A program made the position numbers and the translations under genes. Positions 24,974-32,939 of a stretch of DNA of 38,371 bases are shown in pieces. Origin of the DNA: Firmicutes bacterium HGW-Firmicutes-9 (GTDB lineage Bacteria > Bacillota > Clostridia > Christensenellales > CAG-138); NCBI GenBank assembly GCA_002841395.1, contig PGZM01000013.1, positions 1 through 38,371 on the forward strand, in the 5' to 3' direction. Every line of letters begins with the position of its first letter. Position 1 is the first letter of the stretch. The notes under the pieces are model-generated. The model was not told the DNA's origin. It worked only from the letters and a program-made list of their open reading frames with translations, and did no database searches.

Positions 24974-25087
24974 CGAATTATTCCTCCGATTCTGCTCTGC
25001 GCGAATCCGCGCGGGCAACAGAAGACTCTGCTGCATCTTTACTATGCTCGCTCTTGGTGCCAGATAGCAAGCAGCCCTATCCATTGC

Positions 25088-25121
25088 AGCAAAATTTGCT
25101 ACAAAAGCAAGCAAATTTGCT
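25088..25121. promoter_or_regulatory. Two tandem palindromic operators in the nag leader
   Basis: AGCAAA-A-TTTGCT (25088-25100) and the perfect palindrome AGCAAATTTGCT (25110-25121) have centres 21-22 bp apart, on one face of the helix. They lie about 45-80 bases downstream of the predicted nag transcription start, a position where a bound repressor can block elongation. They differ from the known NagR and NagC sites. Confidence 0.55.
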
Positions 25122-25173
25122 CAAACAGAGCGCATTCAAACCATGCTCGTATTGGTTTATTTGTACCATACAT

Positions 25174-25202
25174 ATTATATGTTCTTTTCTGCACCTCCGC
25201 AA
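25174..25202 (-). promoter_or_regulatory. Promoter of the nagA-CBM9-nagB operon
   Basis: TTGCGG (plus 25197-25202), a 17-bp spacer and a perfect TATAAT (plus 25174-25179). The weak -35 fits a promoter that needs an activator. Confidence 0.6.
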
Positions 25203-25217
25203 GCGCAGTTTGCATTT

Positions 25218-25257
25218 CGCCAAGCAGAAACTGGATAACGCCAAGCACGCGCAAGCA
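25218..25257. promoter_or_regulatory. Phased CAAGCA repeats upstream of the nag -35, activator-site candidate
   Basis: CGCCAAGCA occurs at 25218-25226 and 25239-25247, exactly 21 bp apart, starting 15 bp upstream of the -35. A third copy of the core, GCAAGCA, follows at 25251-25257, 10 bp on. Direct repeats at 21 bp next to a weak -35 are typical of AraC-type activators; the factor itself is not in the window. Confidence 0.45.
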
Positions 25258-25278
25258 AATATACAGGATCTCTCATAA

Positions 25279-25310
25279 AAAAACGGCCTGCAAGTTGCAA
25301 GCCGTTTTCT
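25279..25310. terminator. Bidirectional terminator after the PIG-L-like/NAGPA gene
   Basis: AAAACGGC-C-TGCA and TGCA-A-GCCGTTTT form the stem; seven T follow in the minus direction. Confidence 0.88.
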
Positions 25311-25320
25311 TGTGTCTGTA

Positions 25321-27882
25321 TTAACCTTCGCCTCTGTGATAGATCGGGTCGTCCTCGTCCGGTACGGTGTCCGAGTAGCCCCAGACGAGACCATCTGGAA
25401 TTCTGCGCTGGTAGGTGTCCTCCACCGTTCCAACGCGCTTGTTGCCGTGGCGGTTGAGCTGCTCTCCCATGAAGAGCATGCAGGCAGAGACGCCGCCGTC
25501 GAGGTTGTATGCTTCCACACAGCCTTCCTTGACGAACAGCTCGCCAAACGCGGAGAGGCGCATGCCATAGCTATAGTCCTTCTGGCGTCCGTCTACGACG
25601 ATCGCGACAAAGTGTCCGGGTTCGACCATGCCGAGGCCTGTGCGCGGGTTTGTTTCGTTGCCGATGCGCGCTGTGTGGTCTATGTCTTCCGTGGTATATG
25701 CTCCATCACGGATGATGGTTGGTGCAAACGAGAACGCTTCCCGTACGCCGTCCATCAGCAGCTCGGATGCGTTGATTTCGCCCGGCGAGAAGATCTTCAT
25801 CGTCATGTCGGGATACATCGCCATGATGTCGCACTTTGCGCTGTCAAGGAACACCTTGCCATCGCGGATGAGGATGCTCTTATACTGCGTATCGCTCTCG
25901 GTGAGGTTATCGCCCGTGATCATCAGCACGGCCTTGTTGCGGCGCGCGAGAATCCAGGGTTTGATCGCGCCCGCGCCGTTGCGGTTGTCTGCAGACTGCA
26001 CGGTGCGGAAGGCGTTGATCTCCCGCATGCGGATGTGCGCCACAAAATAGACCAGCGGATACGTCTTTCCGCCGTAGTTGGTATATTCCGTATTCACGCG
26101 GTCGATCATGATGGACAGCGTATCCGTGCGATATTCCCAATGCCCGTTTTCTTCGTCGACGGTGACGACTTCTGCCGGATCATCCGCCTGACGGTAAAAC
26201 TCGTCGCTCGCGGAGGCTGCCACATCCTGCGCCAACGCTTCAACTTCCGGCTCTGCCTGCGCTTCCGGCTCGGCGGTAGGCTCCGGTGTTTCGATGGTTT
26301 CAGGCGTCGCGGTTGCTGTCGGCGCGGGTGTTTCCGCGGGCACCGCCGCAAGCTCCTGTTTACCTAGATAATACAGCGCGCCGGATGCAAGCACACCCAG
26401 AACGAGCGGAATGAGCGAGACGACGACTGCGCTTGCGCGCACCCTGCGCGCTCTGCCGCGGCCTCTGCCGCGCCGCTTGAGCCCGTAGGTCGCAAGCAGA
26501 ACCAGCGTGATCAACAGCCCCGCGCCCGCGATTCCAGCCAGAGCAAATATGGAAGAGCCGAGCGTTGCAATCAAAGAGACGTTCTGTTGCGCTGCGTTCG
26601 GCTGTTCGTCAACCGTACTGGGAACTGCTGCTTCTTCCTGCTGCTGTGTTTCCGGCTCCGCTGTGGGTTCCGGCGTTGGTTCCGGTGTGGGCTCCGGCGT
26701 CGGCGTCGGGTCAACATAGCCCGCCAGCGTCGCGGTATCGATGTTTTCAAAGAGATTATTCAGGGCTACGTCGTCGCCGACCGCGCTGTCTTCCAGGAGG
26801 AACGACGCGGTGGGCACCAGCGCGCTTTCATAGGAATGACGCGAAGTGCAGAACGCGAACACGTCCGCGGAAAGCTCCGTCACGCTCTTGCCAAGCACGC
26901 CGTTGAGAGGAGACGCATAATCCAGCGTCGTTGTGCCGGTCGATAAGGCGAGATAGATCTTCTGGATGCCCGCATCCTCTGCGGCGCGGAGGGTGTATTC
27001 CGCCGTGAATTGCGCGGAGCCGGTCGGTGCGGTCTCGTCGTCCATGTGGGTCACGAGAACCTTCGGCTGCATCAGCTCAATCAGATCGGTCACAAATGAA
27101 AGCGTAGGCTTTCTGCCCCAGTCGTTCTTGGCAAAGCCGTAGATCGCGTCGTTGACGCTCTCAAACGCGCCAAAGATCGGGTATTGATCATATCCCGCAT
27201 ACCAAAGCGCAGAGAGCAACTCCTGCTGCGCGCTGCGTGTGTTCGGGGACATGACCGCAAGCGCAGTCGGGATGTCGTGGTTGCAGGCGTAGGTCGCCAT
27301 CACGCCAAAGAACTCGTCCAGCGCGGTGATGCTGCTGGAGGCGATCACCAATAGATCCGCAGATGTAGGCGTGTTCCAGCGCTGAATCGTGTCGGGCAGT
27401 TCGCCCGCGCCATACGCCGCGAATGTGGAAAGCGCGGCTTTGCCCGTAAAGACGATCGAAACATGCTTCGTTCCCTCGTTCAACGGGTAGTATGCGTTGA
27501 GATACGGCGAAGCCGCATCTTCCGACAATGTCGCGCCACTGGCATCGAGCTGTATCACAGAATACTTGCTCGTGGGCGAGTACCACTCCAGGTAAATGCC
27601 CTGTACGCCGTCCGGCAGGTCCACCTCGATCGACTGACCCGAGACGAACTGCTGATAGCTCTCCACAAGCCCGTCGGTGATGCGGTATTCCTTGCCTGCA
27701 AGCTCTTCCGGTAAAGCAAATGTGCAGTCCGCGGTCACGGTTCCGACTTGTCCGGTCTGGATTTCAGCCGATTCCGCGCGCGCGCTGACGACGGGAACAA
27801 ATCCCGTAACAAACAGCAATAAAACGGTCGCAGCGGCTGCCATCCGGCTTAAAAACTTCGTTTTTATCATATGCGTATACAT
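25321..27882 (-). CDS. Exported PIG-L-like / two-helix / NAGPA fusion protein
   Basis: The 853-residue protein has a signal peptide (~1-36), an extracellular domain (~45-390) with the layout of PIG-L/LmbE de-N-acetylases, a PTPEPTPEP linker, helices at ~436-467 and ~484-506 around a very basic loop (KRRGRGRGRARRVR), a second Thr/Pro/Glu linker and a NAGPA domain at ~585-845. Both folded domains face outside. NAGPA marks are NPRTGLGMVEPGH (745-757), VVDGRQ (762-767) and AYNLDGG (791-797). The PIG-L-like part keeps ALDE at 187-190 and a THMDDE strand near 278, but lacks the HPDDE and HPDH zinc ligands, so it is probably inactive or binds sugar. Start at 27882 (or 27870): no Shine-Dalgarno for either. 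A paralog with the same layout lies at 33.9-36.4 kb. Confidence 0.8.
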   Translation of the reverse strand: MYTHMIKTKFLSRMAAAATVLLLFVTGFVPVVSARAESAEIQTGQVGTVTADCTFALPEELAGKEYRITDGLVESYQQFVSGQSIEVDLPDGVQGIYLEWYSPTSKYSVIQLDASGATLSEDAASPYLNAYYPLNEGTKHVSIVFTGKAALSTFAAYGAGELPDTIQRWNTPTSADLLVIASSSITALDEFFGVMATYACNHDIPTALAVMSPNTRSAQQELLSALWYAGYDQYPIFGAFESVNDAIYGFAKNDWGRKPTLSFVTDLIELMQPKVLVTHMDDETAPTGSAQFTAEYTLRAAEDAGIQKIYLALSTGTTTLDYASPLNGVLGKSVTELSADVFAFCTSRHSYESALVPTASFLLEDSAVGDDVALNNLFENIDTATLAGYVDPTPTPEPTPEPTPEPTAEPETQQQEEAAVPSTVDEQPNAAQQNVSLIATLGSSIFALAGIAGAGLLITLVLLATYGLKRRGRGRGRARRVRASAVVVSLIPLVLGVLASGALYYLGKQELAAVPAETPAPTATATPETIETPEPTAEPEAQAEPEVEALAQDVAASASDEFYRQADDPAEVVTVDEENGHWEYRTDTLSIMIDRVNTEYTNYGGKTYPLVYFVAHIRMREINAFRTVQSADNRNGAGAIKPWILARRNKAVLMITGDNLTESDTQYKSILIRDGKVFLDSAKCDIMAMYPDMTMKIFSPGEINASELLMDGVREAFSFAPTIIRDGAYTTEDIDHTARIGNETNPRTGLGMVEPGHFVAIVVDGRQKDYSYGMRLSAFGELFVKEGCVEAYNLDGGVSACMLFMGEQLNRHGNKRVGTVEDTYQRRIPDGLVWGYSDTVPDEDDPIYHRGEG

Positions 27883-27888
27883 GGGCTA

Positions 27889-27918
27889 AGTATACACAAC
27901 AACGCCGCGCAAAGTCAA
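27889..27918 (-). promoter_or_regulatory. Promoter whose predicted start is the start codon (leaderless candidate)
   Basis: TTGACT (plus 27913-27918), an 18-bp spacer and TATACT (plus 27889-27894). Six bases later comes the ATG at 27882, so the usual +1 is the A of the start codon. Confidence 0.6.
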
Positions 27919-28228
27919 AGTGATTGTGGTTTTTTCACCCGGATTTCCGCACAAATTTCAGCGCATTTCTACTAACTCGAAACAGTACTATACCAGTTTT
28001 ATCGGTGTGTTGATTTCTGCACAGAATGCAAATTTGAGAAGCGACGTGTCGCGTAGGCAAGGCTGTACAAGCTCGTTTGATCACCGTTTCTTCACGTTCT
28101 CCGCCGTTGAAACGAACGCCAAATTATGATACTGTTGGCATAGTGCATTTGTTAGGTTTTCTGCATGATATCTTGCTCCTTTTGAGTCAAGAAACCCGCA
28201 CTGTGCTTGCCGGATACCTTGTATTAGA
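27919..28228. other. Non-coding stretch between two divergent promoters
   Basis: No convincing gene was found; short frames have no ribosome binding site. It holds an imperfect hairpin GCGAC-GT-GTCGC at 28041-28052 and GCAAATTTG at 28028-28036, which matches the core of the nag-leader palindromes. Upstream regulation of the LRR-CapA genes or of the divergent NAGPA gene may lie here. Confidence 0.4.
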
Positions 28229-28257
28229 TTGAAAAAAGCGCGACTTTTGACTATACT
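28229..28257 (+). promoter_or_regulatory. Promoter of the LRR-CapA operon
   Basis: TTGAAA at 28229-28234, a 17-bp spacer and TATACT at 28252-28257, about 50 bases before the ATG. Confidence 0.75.
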
Positions 28258-28307
28258 CAATATAAATTAGAACGTACCCCCGGCGTTTTCGCCGGAAAGG
28301 AGAACGC

Positions 28308-29804
28308 ATGACCCCGAAAAGAGCGCTCGCAGCCGCGCTGATCTGTCTTTCGCTCCTCTTTGCCGCCGGCTGTTCCATACTTGAGCCGGAGGCAGCGGCG
28401 ACTCCCGCGCCGACCGCGCCAGCGACGCAGCTGGATCAGAGCAACCAAAACCTGACCGATGCTGACTTGACTACCCTGTATGCGCAGACGCAGCTGGTTT
28501 CGCTCGATTTACGCGGAAACACGCTCTCCGTCGAAGCCGTTCAGTCGCTTCAGACCGCGTTGCCCAACTGCGATATCCTCTGGAGCATTCCGCTCGGCAG
28601 CGCTCAGTTTGACAGCAACAGCACACAGATCGTGCTGCCCGCGGACACAGCTGCAAGCGAGCTAAGCCGTCTTTCGCTGTTCCCTGCGCTCACGACGGTC
28701 GATGCGTCGGCTGTATCAGATTCCGCAGCGCTGAAGTCGATCGCGGCGGAGATGCCTAATCTTGCGATCAGTTGGAACATCGACGTGCTGGGTCAAAGCT
28801 ATCCTTCCACCACCACTTCGCTCGATCTGACCAGCGCGACCATCACGGACGCAGCAGCGCTGAGTGATGCGCTGCTCGCATTCCCGCGCTTAGAGTCGGT
28901 TGACCTCACGGGCCTGGCGCTTTCACCTGACGTGATGACCGCGCTTGCCGCCGCACTGCCGGAGACGCAATTTATCTGGAGCGTCGACCTCTTTGGCGTG
29001 ACGGTTGACTCTCTGGCAACCGAAGCGGACATCAGCGAAATCCCGGTCGAGAGCGTTGAAGCCGTTTCACAAAAGCTTGCGCTGCTGCCGAATCTGACGG
29101 AGCTTGTCATGTGCAACTGCGGACTCACAAACGAGCAGATGGAGCAGCTACACGCCGCGCATCCTACCGTCAAGTTCGTCTGGCTGATTCAGGTCGGCGG
29201 ATGGGAGCTGCGAACGGATGCAAAAGCCTTCTCCAAGGGCAATCGCAAGACATTCGACGGCGGTGAATTCATCGGCGGAAAAACGAATTTCACGAGCGAA
29301 GACCTCGAACCGCTCAAATATTGCACCGATCTCATCGCGCTCGATCTCGGTCACGGCAGCCGTATCACCGATCTGAGCATTCTGCAATACCTGCCGAAGT
29401 TACGCTTTTTAATCCTCGCAATGAACCGTATCACGGATATTTCGCCGTTGACCAACTGTCCGGATCTGGAGTATCTGGAGATCTTCCAGAACTATATCTC
29501 GGATTGGTCGCCACTGCTCTCGCTTAAAAAACTCACGCACCTCAACTGCAGCACCAACTACGGCAAGGATGCCGACGGCGGAAAGACGTATCCCGACTAC
29601 ACCGTGCTCAAGCAAATGACACAGCTGGAGCGCATCTGGATCATCCGCAGCGGACTTGGCGCGAGCGAACTTGCGGATCTCCGCGCTGCTCTGCCCAACG
29701 CCGTGATCAATAACGTCGGTTCCCACTCCACCTCCAACGGTTGGAGAGACAACGATCTCTACGTCGAGATGCAGGGGTTGTTCAACCTCCCGCTCTCCGA
29801 ATAA
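28308..29804 (+). CDS. Leucine-rich-repeat surface lipoprotein
   Basis: The 498-residue protein has a lipoprotein signal peptide with lipobox FAAGC (Cys 22), a short Ala/Thr/Pro linker and then repeats. The first half carries four units ending in LP/MP/HP-N-x-x-(I/F)-x-W-x-I/V-x-(L/V)-x-G (for example LPNCDILWSIPLGS, MPNLAISWNIDVLG). The second half has classic LRR strands (LIALDLGHGSRITDLS, LRFLILAMNRITDIS, LEYLEIFQNYISDWS, LTHLNCSTNY). It should be anchored on the outer face of the membrane and bind a protein or glycan; the ligand is unknown. AAGGAGA precedes the ATG. CapA follows after 59 bases, so they are likely one operon. Confidence 0.85.
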   Translation: MTPKRALAAALICLSLLFAAGCSILEPEAAATPAPTAPATQLDQSNQNLTDADLTTLYAQTQLVSLDLRGNTLSVEAVQSLQTALPNCDILWSIPLGSAQFDSNSTQIVLPADTAASELSRLSLFPALTTVDASAVSDSAALKSIAAEMPNLAISWNIDVLGQSYPSTTTSLDLTSATITDAAALSDALLAFPRLESVDLTGLALSPDVMTALAAALPETQFIWSVDLFGVTVDSLATEADISEIPVESVEAVSQKLALLPNLTELVMCNCGLTNEQMEQLHAAHPTVKFVWLIQVGGWELRTDAKAFSKGNRKTFDGGEFIGGKTNFTSEDLEPLKYCTDLIALDLGHGSRITDLSILQYLPKLRFLILAMNRITDISPLTNCPDLEYLEIFQNYISDWSPLLSLKKLTHLNCSTNYGKDADGGKTYPDYTVLKQMTQLERIWIIRSGLGASELADLRAALPNAVINNVGSHSTSNGWRDNDLYVEMQGLFNLPLSE

Positions 29805-29863
29805 CGCCGGCTCCCTGACGCTTGCGTCATAGCTTCCTCTTGCAACCAACAATAGGAGAATTC

Positions 29864-31165
29864 ATGAAACATCGCATCACCTTTTTATTACTCGCAATTT
29901 TGATGTGCCTGTCAGTGCTCACTGGCTGCATCCCTGCGCAGCAGGAGCCCGTGGCAGAGGCCGCGACAGCTGTCCCGACTGCAATCGCGACCGAAACCCC
30001 GCAGCCCACAGAAGCGCCCACGCCGGAACCCACGCCTACACCGGAACCAACACCAACCGTGATCACGATCGGTGCCATCGGCGACATCATGATGATGTCT
30101 GTTCAGGTCAACGGCGCATACAACCCCGATACGGACACCTATGACTTTTCGCGCAGCTTTCAGGGCGTTGCCAACCAGTTCCGTTCCGTCGATCTGATGT
30201 GCGGCAATTTTGAGAGCACACTCGCGGGCAAAGACGCGGGCTATTCGGTCAAGAAGCGCGACAATGAGCCGGCAGACACGTTCAACGCACCGGACGCGGT
30301 CATCGACAATCTCAAGGATATCGGATTTGATTTCTTAAGCACCGGCAACAACCATTGCCTCGACCGCGAGATGCCGGGCTTGCTGCGTACGCTTGATGTA
30401 CTGGACGAAAAGGGTATCTATCACACGGGCACCGCGCGATCTAACGAGGAGCGCGACACGCCGCTGATCATCGACGTGAAGGGTATCAAGATCGGTTTCA
30501 TCGCGCCGACCGAAATCATCAACAAACGCGACCGCTACATGAACGACGAAGAGACGGAGTATGCCGTCACCCGCCTGTATCAGCAGGAGGAGCGGCTCGT
30601 TTCGGAGATCAAAGCGCTGCGCGCGGCTGGCGCGGATTTCATCGTCGCCTATCCGCACTGGGACAAGGAGCATAAAAAAGCCGCCAACTCGCGCACGCGT
30701 GCTGCCGCGCAGCTGCTGTTTGAATCCGGCGTAGATGTCATCCTGGGTTCTCACCCGCATGTGGTGCAGAGTATTGAATACATGACCGTGGAGCGCGACG
30801 GTCAGCCGTATACGGGTCTTGTCGTGTATTCGATGGGCAACTTCATCTCCAACATGTCTAACAAGAAGAGCGTCGACCCGCTGAAATACGGGCTCTATGT
30901 TCAGCTTACGGTGGAAAAAGCGCTCGACGGCACAACCTCGCTCAAGGCTGCGGAGTTTATGCCGCTCTTCTGCTTCTATCGCTCCATCGGAGATATCTAT
31001 CTGCATCAGGTCGTGCCTGCTCTGTCGGACACATCCCTGATTCACTCCTATTCGGAGTTGACGGAGTCAGAGCTTGTGCGCGTGCAAACCGCACGGGAGT
31101 ACGTCATCGACATCTGCACGACCGATGCCATTCCGGTTATGGAAGACGCGGAGTGGATCCAGTAA
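29864..31165 (+). CDS. CapA family lipoprotein (poly-gamma-glutamate/capsule metallophosphatase-like)
   Basis: The 433-residue protein has a lipobox SVLTGC, a Thr/Pro/Glu linker and a CapA (PGA_cap) domain of the calcineurin-like phosphoesterase fold: IGAIGDIMM (metal Asp), CGNFESTLAG, FLSTGNNHCLD (GNNH-type motif), VAYPHWDKE and ILGSHPHVVQ (metal His), then VVYSMGNFISN. Homologs take part in capsule or poly-gamma-glutamate production and attachment. Here no capB/capC genes are near, so a surface-polymer phosphoesterase is a safe description. The start at 29864 is chosen for AGGAGA upstream and the signal peptide; the upstream in-frame start at 29822 lacks both. Confidence 0.9.
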   Translation: MKHRITFLLLAILMCLSVLTGCIPAQQEPVAEAATAVPTAIATETPQPTEAPTPEPTPTPEPTPTVITIGAIGDIMMMSVQVNGAYNPDTDTYDFSRSFQGVANQFRSVDLMCGNFESTLAGKDAGYSVKKRDNEPADTFNAPDAVIDNLKDIGFDFLSTGNNHCLDREMPGLLRTLDVLDEKGIYHTGTARSNEERDTPLIIDVKGIKIGFIAPTEIINKRDRYMNDEETEYAVTRLYQQEERLVSEIKALRAAGADFIVAYPHWDKEHKKAANSRTRAAAQLLFESGVDVILGSHPHVVQSIEYMTVERDGQPYTGLVVYSMGNFISNMSNKKSVDPLKYGLYVQLTVEKALDGTTSLKAAEFMPLFCFYRSIGDIYLHQVVPALSDTSLIHSYSELTESELVRVQTAREYVIDICTTDAIPVMEDAEWIQ

Positions 31166-31186
31166 TGCCCCTTCAATAAGCAGCAC

Positions 31187-31217
31187 AAAGCCCGCGGCAA
31201 ACGCCGCGGGCTTTTTT
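31187..31217 (+). terminator. Intrinsic terminator of the LRR-CapA operon
   Basis: AAAGCCCGCGGC and GCCGCGGGCTTT form a perfect 12-bp stem with an AAAC loop, followed by further T. Confidence 0.95.
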
Positions 31218-31244
31218 GTATGTATGCTAATGAGTAGGTCTAAA

Positions 31245-32744
31245 TCAGGCCTTCTCGGGTTCCTGCGTTGTATCTTCTTTTTTGTTGAGGCGAAGTACGA
31301 ATCCCGCAGCGATCATGAACCAGATCCAGACGATGTTGAGCGAGACGCTCGTGAATAGAAAATCTTCCATCATGCCTTCTGCGACGGTAAAAAGCAGCAC
31401 GGCAGGCAGCAATTTGACCACGAGCGGCTGATCCGTCTTCTTGCCGAAGCACAGACGCAGCGCAGCAAGCGCAACCACGATGAGAAGGACGAGCGCCAAT
31501 AGTAGTCCCGGCGCACCATAGGCGACCAGTGCGCCGACCAGAGAATTATGGAAGAGGCCGATTGGCGAATTCGGCGGGAAATACGGCGACATCACCTTTG
31601 CCGCCATCATGGGTCCTGTGCCGAACAACAGAATCTTCGGGTTTTCAAGAAGCCCGTTCCAAACGCCGCTCCAGATATCCGTTCTGCCGTTGAAGCTGTC
31701 CGCATCCGAAAAATCGCGCGTGATGACTTCTTCGCTCGCTGCCGGTTCGATCGATGCTGGGTCGCTCTCAGCCGTTTGCGCGGGTGTGCCTTGCGGCTGT
31801 TCGACTGTATTCTCTGCGTCCTGCTGGACAACGAGCGCCGCTTCCTCGCGGACAAGCAGCGTGTTGGTCGTCTGCTGCGCCATTGTGGAGGCATAAAAGA
31901 ATCCGACCGCTACGATTGCCGCAACCGTAAGAGAAACGCATACACGAAGCGCCGTGTGAAGTCGTCCCTTCAGCGTGTACCCCAGCGTGAGCGCCGCCTC
32001 AAACGCGAGCGCGAGCGCCGCGCCGAGGATCGCGGTACGGCTTCCGGTCAACGACAACGGAATAAAACAGATGACCCCGAATAAGATAATCAGCACTCGC
32101 TGCCATGTTTTCTTCACGTCCGCAAGCAGAATACCCGCGAGAATCACGCCCAACGCGGGCGCGGGTGCACTCCTATTTGGATGGCTGTCGATGCTCAATC
32201 GACCTCCTCCGATGAAGATACCTTCGAAGATCGACGGCGCTTTTGCAGCGATGTCTTTTGCGAACACTGCAATCAAGCTCACAACGCTCAGGATGACTGC
32301 CGCAAGCAGCATCGCCGCCATCAGCAGCGTCAGCACACGGCGCGCGTTCGATTTCTCGAATGCATAGGGCAGCGCAAAGCAAAGGAAAACAGCTGTGCAG
32401 ATGCTCGCAAACCACTCATAGGAATCCACGAGTTGTGCGCGGCCATAGTTGAGAACCACCGTGACGCAACCCCACACAAGAAACAGCAGCAGCAGCTTGA
32501 TTTCAAAATAGCGCGTTACTCTTAACCCAAAATATAGCTGCGACGCCAACAAAAGTGCCACAGGAAAGTACCAGAATAACTGCAGCGTGTTATGGTCTAT
32601 CGGCAGCAGATTGAACAGCACCTCTATCGCAATACTGGCCATCAGCGACAAAACCGCAATGAGCCGCCACGAGAACACATGGTTCTCGCGAAGTGGTAAC
32701 AAGGTTGTTTTCTCCAAATTATGATCTTTCTGTTGTGTTTGCAT
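31245..32744 (-). CDS. Wzy / O-antigen-ligase-like membrane polymerase
   Basis: The 499-residue protein has about 11-12 membrane segments and a large outside loop at ~280-375. The Wzy_C (O-antigen ligase) signature is visible: IPLSLTGSRTAILGA, then NGRTDIWSGVWNGLLENPKILLFGTG and HNSLVGALVAYGAPGLLLAL. Such enzymes polymerise or ligate lipid-linked sugar repeats on the outer face. The loop is rich in acidic and polar residues (QQDAENTVEQ, SDPASIEPAASEE). The start at 32744 has GAAGGG upstream; an in-frame start at 32798 would precede the predicted promoter start. It has its own promoter though it lies after the GT14 gene on the same strand. Confidence 0.88.
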   Translation of the reverse strand: MQTQQKDHNLEKTTLLPLRENHVFSWRLIAVLSLMASIAIEVLFNLLPIDHNTLQLFWYFPVALLLASQLYFGLRVTRYFEIKLLLLFLVWGCVTVVLNYGRAQLVDSYEWFASICTAVFLCFALPYAFEKSNARRVLTLLMAAMLLAAVILSVVSLIAVFAKDIAAKAPSIFEGIFIGGGRLSIDSHPNRSAPAPALGVILAGILLADVKKTWQRVLIILFGVICFIPLSLTGSRTAILGAALALAFEAALTLGYTLKGRLHTALRVCVSLTVAAIVAVGFFYASTMAQQTTNTLLVREEAALVVQQDAENTVEQPQGTPAQTAESDPASIEPAASEEVITRDFSDADSFNGRTDIWSGVWNGLLENPKILLFGTGPMMAAKVMSPYFPPNSPIGLFHNSLVGALVAYGAPGLLLALVLLIVVALAALRLCFGKKTDQPLVVKLLPAVLLFTVAEGMMEDFLFTSVSLNIVWIWFMIAAGFVLRLNKKEDTTQEPEKA

Positions 32745-32758
32745 AAGCTTACCCTTCA

Positions 32759-32770
32759 GGCACGCGTGCC
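32759..32770. promoter_or_regulatory. 12-bp perfect palindrome next to the polymerase ribosome binding site
   Basis: GGCACGCGTGCC is a perfect palindrome in the untranslated leader, about 20-31 bases from the predicted transcription start and just before GAAGGG. It could be an operator or a small RNA hairpin that affects ribosome access. Confidence 0.4.
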
Positions 32771-32796
32771 AAACACACTCCGCACCTGTCTGGTGC

Positions 32797-32825
32797 ATTT
32801 TACACCACAGCGATGGAAACGTCCA
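32797..32825 (-). promoter_or_regulatory. Promoter of the polymerase gene
   Basis: TGGACG (plus 32820-32825), a 17-bp spacer and TAAAAT (plus 32797-32802). Confidence 0.55.
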
Positions 32826-32939
32826 GTCCTTGTTTTTTACTCTCTTTACATAAGTCTGTAGATGTGTTGCGTAACCGTTTTTTTGTATTGATTCTTATAA
32901 ACTATTGCATGATGCGCCGCCGTATGCAGTCTCTTGCCG

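Noticed and set aside
25040..25260. CRISPR-like array from repeated CAAGCA
   Set aside because: The units are 7-9 bases, irregularly spaced, with no spacers or cas genes.
27920..28129. Small plus-strand gene in the gap before the LRR gene
   Set aside because: No ribosome binding site, and the predicted protein shows no coherent features.
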